Counted from the first letter of the stretch, positions 51,101-61,795 are shown. The stretch is 64,000 nt of DNA from Antedon mediterranea (GCF_964355755.1 NC_092674.1:23276001-23340000); one strand, 5' to 3'. The notes: generated from the letters alone by a model not told the origin. Translations and numbers: made by a program.

Positions 51101-53913
51101 GGTAAATTAATTAGATTACATTTCGTCTGGGAAATTGTTGCAAGCGAAAGTAAACAAAGATTTCAAACCATGAATATGCATTATGCATGATGCTAATTAG
51201 GATTGTTTACAACTCGTCACGGTTGAGAAGGTGTTTTCACACAGATCGCGAGGAAGTTTTATGATTATGCATACAGAGTAGCCAAACAAGCGCGTTGCAT
51301 TATGAGATATGTTTTGATTGAAAACTTTGACTGGAAGTCAAAGTTATTTTTTGAACAAAAAACATCTGTATTTCGGTTAAATTATTTCTTTTTTTCGACA
51401 AGTTTTTGGTGAAAGTTAATAACTATTATGATACTTCAAAATGACCCACTTTTTTTCAAAATTAAAAAAAAAAATTTGTTTGGAATTAGTCAAAGGGACA
51501 ATACATCTTTAATGCTCTTAGATACTCATGTCTTTCACCAGGATGTTCTAATAGCACTTTACTACTACTAGTACTAGATCCTCTTTATCATTTTATTGTG
51601 AAATTTCAAATAAATTCTTTAAAGATATTATATTGTCCAACTGAAAAAATGTTTGGTTGAATATGCCATGTTAATACTAATAGTTATTCACTTATATTTA
51701 CCCCCAAAAAATGTAGTTTAATAAAGAAAAAAAATTTAGTTGAATTTAACTGTTTATTTTGTCTTGTTATAAGTGAAAACATGAATTTTTTCATTTTTTT
51801 TTTAAAGTGATTTACTAATGATTACAGTATCTTTATCAAAACTTAAAAATGGCCTATTCATAGTCTGATTTTATTAATCTTCATTTTTCATGTTATTGGG
51901 GAACAATATATTTCAAATCTGTCTTTAAAAGGAAGTCCTGAGTTTAATGTATTGTATTCCATCATTATACATCAAGAAAAAGTTCTTCCTTTAGGGAAAA
52001 CAAGTTTAAACTATTAAACAAAAGATCAGCCCATATGTTGTTTTCCAACAATCCCATGGGGTATCATGTCTACTGCCAAATATTGCGATGGGAATAAAAT
52101 ACCAATATTTTCTTGGCACCAAAACAACATTTCGGGCCTGTACAAACTAAAATGGTTATTCTTAAAAAAAAAGTGAAAAACTTGTTTTTGGTAGCTTTGC
52201 TAATTTAAAGGCTTTAAAAACTCACTTTTTAACTTGTATTCTTACAATTATACATAATACAATATTAAAGAGTATTATAATTACAGTATCTTTGATTTTT
52301 TTTTTTTTTTTACTACAGATAGAGTTGATTCAGTTTTTAATAAGTTATGTAATTGATTGATTTATCAATTTTATAACTTTCCTATCTATATTTCAATGAT
52401 TTGAAATAGAAAATGATCACACTAAAATGATGATCATTATTTTTATAGAAAGTAGTTGACAGTCAAGTAAGCAAGTACAGTAGTGTAATAAAACAAATAA
52501 TAAATGTTTTGGATTTGTGCAATTGGTAAAAATAATTTCATTTGGTGTAAAAAATAGAATTGCCTCGTGAAAATAGAATTTCATCTTTCACCTCATGCAA
52601 TTATTTGTACCATCACACTCATAAATATTCATTATTTGTATACTGTTGTATACAGTACTTATGTATAACTAGTTAGATCATAATTTTTTATATAATATAG
52701 TACAAATATTGACAAACATTAGCCATGGGAGTTGTAAATCAAAACAAAAACGTAATCTGCATATAAACATGAATACTCAAATTTCATTTTTAAACAATAC
52801 TTACTGTTGTATAATTATGTGCAACTTTGAGTAGATCTTTACAACCCTGGGTGTCTGCAAATGCACGTATGCCTAGGCAGTTGGAGGGGTGAAGCTGTTT
52901 CATTAGGTAGCCACAACATGCTTCTACTATTTCAGATAGCTGCAAGATACAGGCTGTTGCTAACAGGGCCTCTACATTATCCTCCCGAAGGTTTGTACGG
53001 CCTATAAAAAAGGTAATTAGCGAGATTTCGCAACCTTAAAATACTTTATACAAACAATGTATATTTTTATTGAATTATTGTTTTTTGAACATATTTTTTA
53101 ATGTTTGCCTTTGTGTCAGCCTGCCACAAACAAACCAAATTCCCAAATTGTGGATAATAATTTGATTGGTTAAATTGAAGATATATCATACACTTTCTAA
53201 ACGTTTGAGCTGATTATTAATGTCATACAGTGGCGCAACGGAGCCCCAGAGCATAAGCATTGGAGAGCTCCTTACTGTAGATGTGCTAAATTAATATTAT
53301 AGACTTACCATTATTTTGTATCACCAGAATATATATATATATATACAGTATTTCTTTTACAAGAATATTTCTATAGTATAAGTTTAATCTAAATGATAAT
53401 GAACGGAAAACATGGAATTTGATACAAAATGGGTTATGCAACGAGACGAAGCCCTAAAAACTTACCCTTTAAATAATATCTAATTAGCAAATTAAAGTAA
53501 AAATATCAAATAGAAGTGAAAAGTAACAAAAATGATTTCTACATGAGTGAGTATTTATTTATTAATAGTTGTATTTCTTTAGCCCCCTTTGTTAATGCTA
53601 CTGTCGTACCTGTATAAATATAGTGAATACATGCTTTCAATGCATTTGGATCAAGGTCGTGAAGTTCAATCTCCATTTCAGAAGCCTCTCGTACATCGTG
53701 TGTGAACATCGCCGCAAAGTAGTCCGAGACCGAACTAAGAACAAGTCTGTGGGCAGGAATGCGAACATTTGCTGCGATTAAGATGACATCGGTGAGTTGT
53801 TTGCGGTGTAAATAGCCTTCCATTTTCTTGAAAGTTCGTTCTGCATGGTTGATGGAACGAAAACATTCGCCTTCGGATAAATCCTCCATTAAATGGCTTT
53901 CATGCATTATCAT
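44978..53913 (-). CDS. KLHL5: BTB-BACK-kelch protein of the KLHL1/4/5 class, 9 coding exons
   Basis: Nine exons join in frame into about 602 residues: BTB domain (about 30-140), BACK domain (about 145-260) and six kelch blades (about 288-571). The blades carry [45 protein letters not shown] and [28 protein letters not shown] in the [17 protein letters not shown] at the BACK-kelch junction and [19 protein letters not shown] are close to human KLHL5, KLHL4 and KLHL1, and HDAPAS in blade 5 is typical of that group. Members dimerise through BTB; several act as cullin-3 substrate adaptors and KLHL1 binds actin. A specific substrate cannot be read from sequence. The start at 53913 is the first in-frame ATG, but an AG acceptor 17 bases upstream allows an extra N-terminal exon, as in vertebrate KLHL5. 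The C terminus is longer than usual. Confidence 0.93.
45418..45566. mobile_element. GCTCTGTCTACACT MITE, reverse orientation
   Basis: AGATCTATCTACACTATCAA to TAATAGTGTAGATAGAGCTT. About 50 bp beyond the donor of KLHL exon 8. Confidence 0.82.
45615..45786 (-). CDS. KLHL5: KLHL exon 8 (residues 501-558), kelch blades 5-6
   Basis: [29 protein letters not shown] and [14 protein letters not shown]. Confidence 0.95.
45935..46015. mobile_element. Short pogo-like element
   Basis: CACAGTAAAACTTATAAACA at the left and TAGAGATTCTACTGTG at the right with CCCTATTAAGGGGACAC inside. Diverged copy of the 44659 family. Confidence 0.45.
46100..46312 (-). CDS. KLHL5: KLHL exon 7 (residues 430-500), kelch blades 4-5
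   Basis: [48 protein letters not shown] and FDCVER. Confidence 0.95.
46555..46665 (-). mobile_element. SINE family II fragment
   Basis: Minus strand TTGTATCCTTAGGCAAGATG matches the segment CATTGTATCCTTAGGCAAGA at 33684. Confidence 0.5.
46699..46861 (-). CDS. KLHL5: KLHL exon 6 (residues 376-429), kelch blade 3
   Basis: [20 protein letters not shown] and [15 protein letters not shown]. Donor is GTAGAA, slightly weak; the frame across it into exon 7 is correct. Confidence 0.93.
47119..47419. repeat. 26-bp minisatellite, about 12 copies
   Basis: AAGCATCCCTGGGATTATTG followed by GTAACC, GATAACC or GCCTACC. Lies in KLHL intron 5, stopping about 30 bp from exon 5. Confidence 0.94.
47449..47673 (-). 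CDS. KLHL5: KLHL exon 5 (residues 301-375), kelch blades 1-2
   Basis: [17 protein letters not shown], then [20 protein letters not shown] and GTHRHGLG. Donor GTAAAG. The next intron downstream is filled with a 26-bp minisatellite. Confidence 0.96.
47775..47820. repeat. CATG microsatellite
   Basis: CATGCATGCATGCATACATG-type run in KLHL intron 4. Self-complementary. Confidence 0.8.
48354..48540 (-). CDS. KLHL5: KLHL exon 4 (residues 239-300), BACK end and kelch blade 1
   Basis: [38 protein letters not shown] and STKG. The most conserved exon relative to human KLHL5. Confidence 0.96.
48627..48773. mobile_element. GCTCTGTCTACACT MITE
   Basis: AAGCTCTGTCTACACTATCA with AAACTAGTTTGAC; right CACGATAGTGTAGACAGAGC. 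Located in KLHL intron 3. Confidence 0.84.
48976..49188 (-). CDS. KLHL5: KLHL exon 3 (residues 168-238), BACK
   Basis: [20 protein letters not shown], then [12 protein letters not shown] and [10 protein letters not shown]. 71 codons. Confidence 0.94.
49370..49465 (+). repeat. CCTCCGCC-type repeat, 3' part
   Basis: TTTTAGGCCGTACAGCGAAA, ACGGATCTTTATGACG and CAACTCTCTGATTGCTCTTG match the 3' half of the copies at 14765 and 61030. Confidence 0.6.
50225..50455 (-). mobile_element. tRNA-derived SINE family I, best reverse copy
   Basis: Minus strand: GTGGAGCTGTAGCTTGGTGG, GGGGTTCAATCCTGACTTAG, then body. Box A and box B positions fit a tRNA head. Shares its whole length with 31610-31815. Confidence 0.78.
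50746..50940. mobile_element. GCTCTGTCTACACT MITE with doubled right end
   Basis: Left AAGCTTTGTCTGCACTATCA; the right end occurs twice, AATAGTGTAGACAGAGC and then ATAGTGTAAACAGAGC, after a T-rich insertion. Confidence 0.78.
52550..52645. mobile_element. Small inverted-repeat element fragment
   Basis: GTGAAAATAGAATTTCATCT and CATGCAATTATTTGTACCAT recall 12735 and 17013. Confidence 0.4.
52805..53001 (-). CDS. KLHL5: KLHL exon 2 (residues 102-167), BTB end and BACK start
   Basis: Encodes [20 protein letters not shown] and [20 protein letters not shown], matching the KLHL1/4/5 block closely. Ends in phase 0. Confidence 0.94.
53610..53913 (-). CDS. KLHL5: KLHL exon 1 (residues 1-101), BTB
   Basis: Starts [18 protein letters not shown] and ends IHYIYTG at a GTACGA donor. 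The open frame continues upstream to a TTTTACAATAG acceptor (exon edge 53929), so the true exon may be internal and the ATG not the real start. Confidence 0.85.
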
Positions 53914-54284
53914 AACACAGTCAGTTTGTCTATTGTAAAAAATAATGATATTTATAAAATAATTATATTATTATAGGACTATATGTATATGTAGTTGTGA
54001 AAATTAATTATTAATTATTAAAATTATATCATATATATGGCCCATTATGACAATACGTATTTATTTACTAGGGTTCTTATACTATAGGCCTACATGTATA
54101 TGTTTATGTATACAATTTTAAAGAATTTATTGATCGCGCAAATCTTTCAAATTGCACGTAACAAACAATAATATTTAATAACAATAACATTAACAAACAT
54201 ATTTTACTAAACTAAACAACAGAGAGAGGAAAACCTGGCAATGTATAACAAAAATATTTGATTATGATGTTTTTAGACATGCCT

Positions 54285-54490
54285 CTCTCTAGCCTAGTAA
54301 GTAGGCTAGGTCCTCTATTTTCTATAGAGGAGAGCCTACTATTACTAGTCAAAGTTACTCTAGGCTAGGCCTAGGCTACTTACACTTTATCTACTAGCCT
54401 AGGCCTAGCCTAGTTAGAGGGACTGCAGGCCATCTACTTTTTTAGGCTAGCCTAGGGTAGGCTAGGCCCTGCCTCTCCTGCCTAAACAAA
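54285..54490. repeat. CTAGGC/GCCTAG word cluster upstream of KLHL
   Basis: TAGGCTAG, CTAGGCCTAG and GCCTAGCCTAG occur many times in about 200 bp, in both orientations. A short-word, self-complementary low-complexity patch. Position suggests the KLHL promoter or 5' UTR region, which is inference. Confidence 0.6.
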
Positions 54491-55146
54491 TTATTTAAAA
54501 TACATAATAATATATTAAAATCATTTATTTTACGCCTAATTTACATTGTACTCTACGTAATAGCTTTACCTAATTCTTCCTCATTCTCTAAAGTATCATT
54601 TAAGCTATTATAACATCATTGAAAATCATCACACAACATCACTAAATTTTATTTTGTTCGGCGGTCACGCCTGAGTAGACAGCATAGCAAAGCTGCCTTT
54701 TTTTAGGATCAAAGTTCACGTTTCTGTTACAACGTTATTTATCGGGCAGCCGGTCTACTAGAAAGTATTAAATTATGGAACCGTATTGGTTAAAACTTTT
54801 CCACTACATGGCTCGGATATTTTGTGGAAAATATTTATATTTTTAACAAGTTTAAAAGAAAAATGAGGGTTATTTTCTTTGCAGGAAACGGAACCGTTAG
54901 ACCTAACTAGGTCTACCTGTTTTCCCTTTCTGTTTTTATTCAACGCACAAAGCATGTAGGCCTACTGTAGTGGGATTTTCTTCTTTCTACAGTGACATCT
55001 AATGTAGACATAGGCCCACACTATTTTATTCTAAGATCTATACAAAGAGAACTGAGTTTTGTGTTTATGTTTAGGTTCACTTTATTTTGAAAAAAAAAAA
55101 CACAATTGAGTAGGCCTAAAACTATAATAATTACCTTATGAATGTA

Positions 55147-55327
55147 AAGCTCTACTTTAAAAATAGTTTGACAAAATAATGTGCCCAAATATGGTAGTGA
55201 TATGCTCACATATGATATGACATCATCATGTCCATGGGCACATCAAATGTTTTGGGCATATCACTACCATATTTGGGAACAACACACTTTTTTGTCACAT
55301 CAAGTTTGATAGTGTAGACAGGGCTTA
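55147..55327. mobile_element. GCTCTGTCTACACT MITE, palindromic form
   Basis: Contains GGTAGTGATATGCTCAC and, further on, GGGCATATCACTACCATATT, so the core is nearly self-complementary. Left end decayed; right GATAGTGTAGACAGGGC. Confidence 0.78.
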
Positions 55328-55628
55328 CAATTAAAAAAAAATATTTCACAATATTCCGATGATTAATTAATTGAATTTGCAAAACACGAAAACAACTCTC
55401 AACAAAAAAGGTAAGGGGCTTTTGTTTGCAAAGCGCGCGTTTTGCTCGTGTTTGCAAAGTTTCTAAGTACGTCTAAACAACATAATAATTATCATATAAA
55501 TGTAAATAAAATATTTATTCCAATGATTTCATTGACTTAGTCACTCTGCTGGTCTTGTTAAAAACGTCTGACAACTGACTCAAACAAAAATGTTTATTTT
55601 ACCACGCGTTTTCTCGTGTTTTGCTAAA

Positions 55629-55712
55629 TCTCTGTCTACTTTATTAAACTTATCACTTGATGTGACAAAAAAAGTGTGATGTAAAGTTTGGTAGTGTAGA
55701 CAGACCTTTAGA
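55629..55712. mobile_element. GCTCTGTCTACACT MITE, internally deleted
   Basis: ATCTCTGTCTACTTTATTAA to TTTGGTAGTGTAGACAGACC in 84 bp. The matching element in copy B (62740-62909) is full length, so about 85 bp of core was lost here after the duplication. Confidence 0.85.
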
Positions 55713-55993
55713 AAGACATTTTTAAGATTGGTTGCCGGCCCACTTGAAAGCCGAAGTAGTGCACCTTCTTTACAAATTAGTTTTGTTGATGTTTCTGAAC
55801 TTTGCCAATAAAATTGCAGTCTTTTCAGTCATGTGACTCAGTGGGTATAAAAAATGACATCCTCGATCCAGTGGGGGCCTAACTTCTCCAAAAATGGAGA
55901 AATCGGGTTTTGCAACTTTTGTTAAATAATGATACTAATACCATGTCTAAATATTTTCCTACTGTCACGTGTTTTGACACGAAAAGTGGTAGA

Positions 55994-56455
55994 TTAGTTT
56001 TGGCATGCATCGTTTTGATCCTGATGAAATGGCAGATTTAAAAGGTCACAGTTTACGTTTATTGGGAACATTTCGACGGTGTAATTAGACACACATTTAC
56101 AGCAACCAGGATAAGGCTCACACCCAGGATTGCAACAGAGTTGAAAATTCTCGTCCGCTTCTTCTAAAACGCTTTTTCCAAATTCTACATTTTCTGATTC
56201 AATCTTCTTTAATATTGACATTTTATCAAGTATTAAGTCTGACTTGGTGGACAGATCATTTCGCTCTTCTGGGTCACCAAGAATGTCAAATAAAATATGT
56301 TGAGAGAATGTCTCATTCGGTGTAGGCGACGAAATACAGCATTGACCATCAAATCCTGACATAAAATGAGCTTTGTATTTTATGTCACGAACGGCAAACG
56401 CTCCTATGTGAGGTTTAGGAGAGCCCGGGTAGTATAACAGGGAATGTCTTTGAGA
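55994..56455 (-). CDS. ARSA: Arylsulfatase exon 4 (residues 382-534, stop)
   Basis: SQRHSLLYYPGSPKPHIGAF, AVRDIKYKAHF, LFDILGDPEERNDLSTKSD and the CCNPGC end, then TAA. The N-X-S/T sites NET and NYT could be glycosylated. Confidence 0.94.
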   Translation of the reverse strand, partial: SQRHSLLYYPGSPKPHIGAFAVRDIKYKAHFMSGFDGQCCISSPTPNETFSQHILFDILGDPEERNDLSTKSDLILDKMSILKKIESENVEFGKSVLEEADENFQLCCNPGCEPYPGCCKCVSNYTVEMFPINVNCDLLNLPFHQDQNDACQN

Positions 56456-59400
56456 CTGAAAGAAAAAATAAAAATATATTTTTTATCATTTCTAAAAAAG
56501 ATATTCAGATTGTTTTAACTATTACAATCAATTGGGCTAGACCAGCGGATGTAGTCAATTAGGTAGACCGTCTGTATCCCCTCAAATTCCCCCTGCTTTT
56601 AAAAACTCGGAACCACACGATCAGCTAGAATGATGTCAATCCGTAGATCTACGACTTGCTTGTGATTTTAACTTTAACTCCTCACCTTCCCATGCCCAAA
56701 CCAGCCTGCCCTTTAACAATTGATATGGTAACGTCAGATATAAAGAGTTCACTACAGCAGCGTATCCACAGAACAACATATTTGGGAAACTTGCTTCTAT
56801 ATATAAATTTACGTAAGGGCAAAATTCGGTAAATCGCGCGTTATTTCTAGAATGTTTACTCGATGGTATATAAAGTTGGTTCGTACTTTCGGTACTGATT
56901 TTAACCACCAGATGTAACCCTGTTTACTAATTAAATTGAGTTCGATAATTAGTTATTGACGATTAAAACGAATTTAGGTTCAACGATTTGCCCCAAATAG
57001 GGGTGTTTTTCGATCGTGGTATACACTGTCTAATGGATGTCCGTCTTGAAAAATACCCGCAGACAATAATACGAGGATGCTTCGCATTTTCCTATCTCCT
57101 CCTACGATAATTGTTTTTAATAGCTGAAAACCGGTTGAACAGCTCGAGTACAGTATCATAATGTTGAAGACAGGCCGATTTTCTTAAAAAAATACTATTT
57201 TGATAGATTTAATATACGTTTATGCAAATGTATTGATTTGAAATGAATGGAACATTCCAATCTCTGTTCCACAAGTGTCTATTCCCTCAGGCGTCGTAAA
57301 GGCAAGTACTGTATACTCATAACAGAAATTCGATCCATTTTTTTTTTCAATCTGTGCTGCAGAGGTTGGATATAGATTTTTTTAAACAGATAATGAGCTA
57401 GCGCTTTCACTCGCCGTATATTATGTACACATCTTTATTATTGCAGTTTAACCACCCACATCATCACCCTTCCCTCACTGGCATGAGTAGCGTTGTAAAA
57501 CCAGTAGAGGATGAGCCTACGGTACATCACATGCCCTAAACGCAGAACAACTTTGGAGGGTAGGGTAGGAACCAACTTAAGTATGAATTGGCTCTAAGAA
57601 ACAATTGAAAACCATTATGCCTACTAATTAAGTTGAGTTAGATAATTTAATATTTATTGACCATTAAATCGAATTTTAGATTTTGCCCGAATAGAGGTGG
57701 TTTTCACAAATTGTTTTAAATTATATAAACATATTATACACGTCGTAGAGATGTATCGTTACATGTACTATACTATTTCAATCGACGGTGATAGTTTCAA
57801 CAAAGTATTAAATCGCAATGTTTTACTGTGTATAATGGTATATTATTTGTAAAACATGAAAACAATTAATATTTCGTTACTAAATGGATAAAGAATATAT
57901 TTAAAAATTGTTCTTCTTTGCACCCATCCTCTTCCCCATCCCTCAACCCTAATGTTACATACAAAACACAAATTAAGTTTGTTTAAATTTGACTTAAACT
58001 CGTGACAAGTTTCTCTTTCGGAAGTAATTCCCAGGGTGCTAATTTTAGTTGAGTACATAAATCACAGTGTCTATTTATTCGTTCCTGTAAATGACATGTA
58101 TTATTGTCCTGCGGTACGTACATTTGAAATCGCCAGTTCTTTAACGCTGAAATTATTATGTATTCGAGAACCATCTGTGGGCACGACCTAGATGGTACGC
58201 GAGTGAAGCGAGCGTACCATCTAGTTTAGGAATAAATTTGTAATTCTAAACCAAATTCAATTTCTTTGAGTAGGAATTAGCTTTCGATTTCCGACGACTG
58301 GACCAGAAACCATAAAATCTGTGTCGAAGCGAGGAGCGAAGTTTGTTTTCGCATGTGCACAATGAATTTACTTGACGAAGTTTGGTCGTTTCGTTTGTCG
58401 CAAATCAAAAACTTCCAAGTTTGACAGTGATTAATAATATTAAATAATAAACCTTTCCATTTTTAAGAAGTACATCTTTAAAGTCAAATCCGTCAAGTGT
58501 GACGTCAAATTCTTCTGCTAAAGAACCGCTGAGACTTCTGAATGTTGGCCAGATATCCAAATGACTTAACAACTCTGTTGAAATTCTACTAGATATTTGA
58601 CCTTTCCAGTAGGCTATGGTCGGAACTCGGGATCCACCTTCAAATGTTGTTCGTTTACCACATCTCATTACTCCACTAAATCCACCCTCTTCCATTTCAT
58701 CCACGTCCGCTCTATAAAGAATGCCATGATAGTCTGTTAGGCCTAGCTATTCATTTGTTAATCAGTCGTCAACAAAATTGAAAATGTTGATAAATTGGAA
58801 ATTATGGAGATGCTGTCCTCGGGTGGATGGTGGTAGTGCAACGATGCACTACAGAATGTCCTAAGAAGACGGTTATTTAATAAGAAGAATCAACATCACA
58901 CTAAATAATGTTTGCAGCAAAGCTTAATTACAGTATGGCTTTTAAAACTTACCCATTATCTGACGTGAAAATGACCAATGTATTTTCGATCACTCCACTT
59001 CTCTTAAGTTCATCCATCACCTCTCCTACTTGCCAATCTAGTTCTGCTAAAGAATCTGTGTAAGAACCGCCCTTTGTGGAATTTCTAAATTGTCTACCAG
59101 AAAACTGCGGAACATGTGGATGCGAAAATGCGTACATGAGAAAGAAAGGAGTAACACTGCACGAGTTCTTTCTAATCCAACTGCGTGCTGCTCTTGCCTG
59201 TCGCGCTGCTAGGAGCGTCATATCTACCGGTTGCTCGATGATTTCGTCTCCCATTAGCAATTGGCAAGGTGCATTAAACATACTACACTGGTCCGGATTG
59301 ACACAGTTGTCGTTTGGATAGAAACACGTGAGGCAAGGGCAATCAACGTGTGAATTAGGCATCCCAAAGTATTCAGAAAACCCATGGTGTAGTGGAAGAA

Positions 59401-59939
59401 ACTCCCTGTTTCGTCCAACACCAAGATGCCATTTCCCAACAAGAGCAGATTTGTAACCTTGCTTAGCCAGCATCTCTGGGATTGTAACTTCTGCATGAGG
59501 TAATCCGCCTGTCATTTGTTGATTGAACACTGGTGCTAATGACTCACCTGTCGGCCATATACCTGAACGAACGGCATATCTTCCAGTGTAAATGGAGGCT
59601 CTGTAATTAAACAAAACTTAGAGGAAATGTTCTTCTTACTCATTCGCGCTTCAAATGGACTTTCGTTGCTAGCACTATACCAATGACTTTAAAATGTGCT
59701 TACCTTGCAGGACTACACAGTGGTGAAGCACTGTAGAATTGAGTGAACTTAATCCCATCCTCTACTAACTTGTGTATGTGAGGCGTCTCTGATAAGGCAT
59801 TACCGTAAGATTGGAGATCACCAAAACCCAGATCGTCAGCCAGAAAAATAACAAAATTTGGCCTATTGATGATAGGGCTTTGATAACAACGACAAACGCT
59901 TGAAAGTAAAAACAATAGTAAAGTCGGCAATGAAGCCAT
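55994..59939 (-). CDS. ARSA: Arylsulfatase A-like sulfatase, 4 coding exons
   Basis: Hydrolyses sulfate esters in the lysosome or outside the cell; ARSA itself acts on sulfatide. Four exons join in frame to about 534 residues (human ARSA 507). A signal peptide (about 1-18, LPTLLLFLLSSVCRC) precedes the core. Metal and active-site residues: Asp35-Asp36 in ADDLG; Cys75 in CSPAR, the C-X-P-X-R site converted to formylglycine; Lys135 and His137 in VGKWHLG; His239 in SHPHVPQF; Asp293-Asn294 in FTSDNG; Lys314 in RCGKRTTFEGG. The C terminus CCNPGCEPYPGCCKC aligns with the cysteine-rich end of ARSA, which supports ARSA over ARSB or GALNS. Nothing is broken. A TTTTTAG acceptor 21 bases before the ATG (59961) shows a spliced 5' UTR. 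A second copy of its last exon lies at 63188. Substrate is unknown. Confidence 0.93.
56456..58452. other. ARSA: Arylsulfatase intron 3
   Basis: 2.0 kb. Its first 340 bp on the exon 4 side belong to segmental copy A. I see no exon; the small minus-strand ORFs near 56636 and 57843 have no recognisable domain. A hairpin lies at 58188-58224. Confidence 0.5.
58188..58224. repeat. Perfect 13-bp inverted repeat (hairpin)
   Basis: CTAGATGGTACGC, an 11-base loop GAGTGAAGCGA, then GCGTACCATCTAG. GC-richer than its surroundings. Could be the core of a small foldback element. Confidence 0.85.
58453..58711 (-). CDS. ARSA: Arylsulfatase exon 3 (residues 296-381)
   Basis: MRCGKRTTFEGGSRVPTIAY, LLSHLDIWPTF and DVTLDGFDFKDVLL, matching ARSA around its Lys302. 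Donor GTTTAT is weaker than usual but the frame joins exon 4 exactly (KNGK|SQRHSLLYYP). Confidence 0.93.
58953..59600 (-). CDS. ARSA: Arylsulfatase exon 2 (residues 79-295), catalytic core
   Basis: RASIYTGRYAVRSGIWP, EMLAKQGYKSALVGKWHLG, the cysteine-rich CPCLTCFYPNDNC, FSHPHVPQFSGR and LVIFTSDNG. 648 nt without interruption. Confidence 0.96.
59704..59939 (-). CDS. ARSA: Arylsulfatase exon 1 (residues 1-78), signal peptide and CSPA
   Basis: MASLPTLLLFLLSSVCRC signal, RPNFVIFLADDLGFGDLQSY, and SASPLCSPA. The intron splits the CSPAR codon for Arg79 (AG|A). Confidence 0.94.
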
Positions 59940-59960
59940 TTTTGTCTACATCCAATTTAC

Positions 59961-61029
59961 CTAAAAATGAATAAAAAATCAGTTATAGCTTAATGTTGAA
60001 GATCTCCAAGGCCGAAATACGGATCATTTGAATATGGTTTGTGAACTGCTGATACGGCTGCCAATCTGAGAGATTGTCTCATGCATTTATCCTGTTGAAC
60101 AAATGAAGAAAACGAATTAGTAACGATCATTCTCCAAAACAATACTCAAAACACTTTCCCGGAGCTAATTACTTTGTTATACCAGGGAAGAATGAAATTA
60201 CTCTCTTCCCTGGTTATACTTATGTGTTCATAATTGATCCTCATAGATCTTTGAATTAAATTTCACCGAACGAAAAAAACTATGATTAATTTTCATGGCA
60301 AAACAACTAGTAAAGTAGGGTTTTGAAAAAAAAAAATTAAGCATGGTTTATAATGTTTCGACGTTTTAGTTGTCTTTTCCAGAACACAGTTGTACTAGCG
60401 CTAAAACAACACTCAACTTCATTCCTTCTAAGAACACATCGTGTAGGCCTACAGCAAACCAAGGGTTTTAGAAGAGTAGTAAAGCTTAACTTTACTAATG
60501 AAAGAATGCCTACGATATTGTGAATGACCCAAGAGAACGTGTCAACTCCAATTTGAATCCAATGATCAAAATTCTTCCAAGCTTTCCCTTACAATAATTG
60601 TAACAACAAATCGTGCAAGGATTTTGAAGTCTCGTCCAGTTGTTCCCTCCTTTTGCTCGGTTGTACTAAATTCTTTACACACGTACGCCCAAGACGACAC
60701 TATATAGAGATGTTTCTAAATGTAGGCCCGCCTATACCTATGCAAAACGTAAAAATAATTATTCATTTTAAATATAAATTTGACTTAATTAGTGACGTAT
60801 TACATTTATTTCGTCCATAATAAATGAAGTTTAATATTCAAAACTCTACATTTGTGTTTGATGAACTCATATTACTGGTATACCTAATCTTTCGCATCGT
60901 ACGCCTACGTGTATTTATTTTTCATTTTGGATACATTGTTGTCATAAGTAAGAATAATTTACGTAATAATTATTGTTGCGTCGTCGTCTAACTACAAGCC
61001 GGTATCCGATTAAAGTCTTGATTAGCAAA
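59961..61029. other. Upstream of the arylsulfatase gene
   Basis: Should contain the 5' UTR exon and promoter on the minus strand, which I cannot place. ACCAGGGAAGA near 60181 and TCTTCCCTGGT near 60205 form a short inverted pair also seen near 801-830. Confidence 0.4.
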
Positions 61030-61400
61030 TTTACCTCCGCCTAGGAAGTTATATTTTTGTCCTAGATATCTGTGTGTGTGTTTGTCAGCAGGATAACGTA
61101 AAAATCTAAAAGAAGGATCTTTACCACATTCAAACCACAGATATATATGTGGTCACAAAAGACTCCATTATGTTGTTAGGCAATAAGGACCAAGATCCAA
61201 ATTATGGGCCACAGTTTATTATTTTACTAGTTAGGCCGTACGTCAAAACAAGACGGATCCTTCTCAACGCGACTCTAAAACAGTACAGCTCACTGTCGGT
61301 CGGTCGGTTGATTGGTCGGTAAACACTAACTTCAGCACGCGACTGCAGCCATGTATATAACCTTGTTATTTCTATTTTACCCCTAGCGAAGATTGCAATG
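61030..61400 (+). repeat. CCTCCGCC-type dispersed repeat
   Basis: TTTACCTCCGCCTAGGAAGT, TGTTTGTCAGCAGGATAACG, ATATATGTGGTCACAAAAGA and TAGGCCGTACGTCAAAAC. Longest plus-strand copy of the family. Confidence 0.6.
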
Positions 61401-61553
61401 CTTTACTTATGTCAGTTTTCAAATCATTAATTTGTAATTTAATTCTTAGATGACAAAGTATATTATTTAAGATAAGAAGAAGCTAGTATGATATAAAGCA
61501 TTTAAGAAATTCGTATGTCTTTACTTATGCAAAAATATGAATAATGCCAGTCC

Positions 61554-61658
61554 TAGTATAGCCTATGATATGGTGGTATTTAGTTACTATATACAACCTT
61601 GTGTAAGTATTAAATTATGGAACCGTATTGGTTAAAACTTTTCCACTACATGAATGAA

Positions 61659-61692
<34 letters not shown>

Positions 61693-61795
61693 GTATAGCC
61701 TATGATATGGTGGTATTTAGTTACTATATACAACCTTGTGTAAGTATTAAATTATGGAACCGTATTGGTTAAAACTTTTCCACTACATGAATGAA

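Larger units (their letters stand above)
49189..52804. other. KLHL5: KLHL intron 2
   Basis: 3.6 kb, the largest intron of this gene. Contains a CCTCCGCC repeat tail, a SINE, a MITE and long A/T runs. The rest, 50950-52540, shows nothing I recognise. Confidence 0.5.
54763..56796. repeat. Segmental duplication, copy A
   Basis: About 2 kb that matches 61879-63994 almost base for base. It holds two MITEs, the last arylsulfatase exon and part of the preceding intron. The left boundary is AAGTATTAAATTATGGAACC; the right boundary is near TTGGGAAACTTGCTT. Confidence 0.93.

Noticed and set aside
55206-55457. Small ORFs over MITEs in the two duplicated segments
   Set aside because: The frames run across MITE sequence and both copies carry changes with no sign of coding constraint.
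59076-59321. Plus-strand ORF opposite arylsulfatase exon 2
   Set aside because: Antisense shadow of a strongly conserved coding exon.
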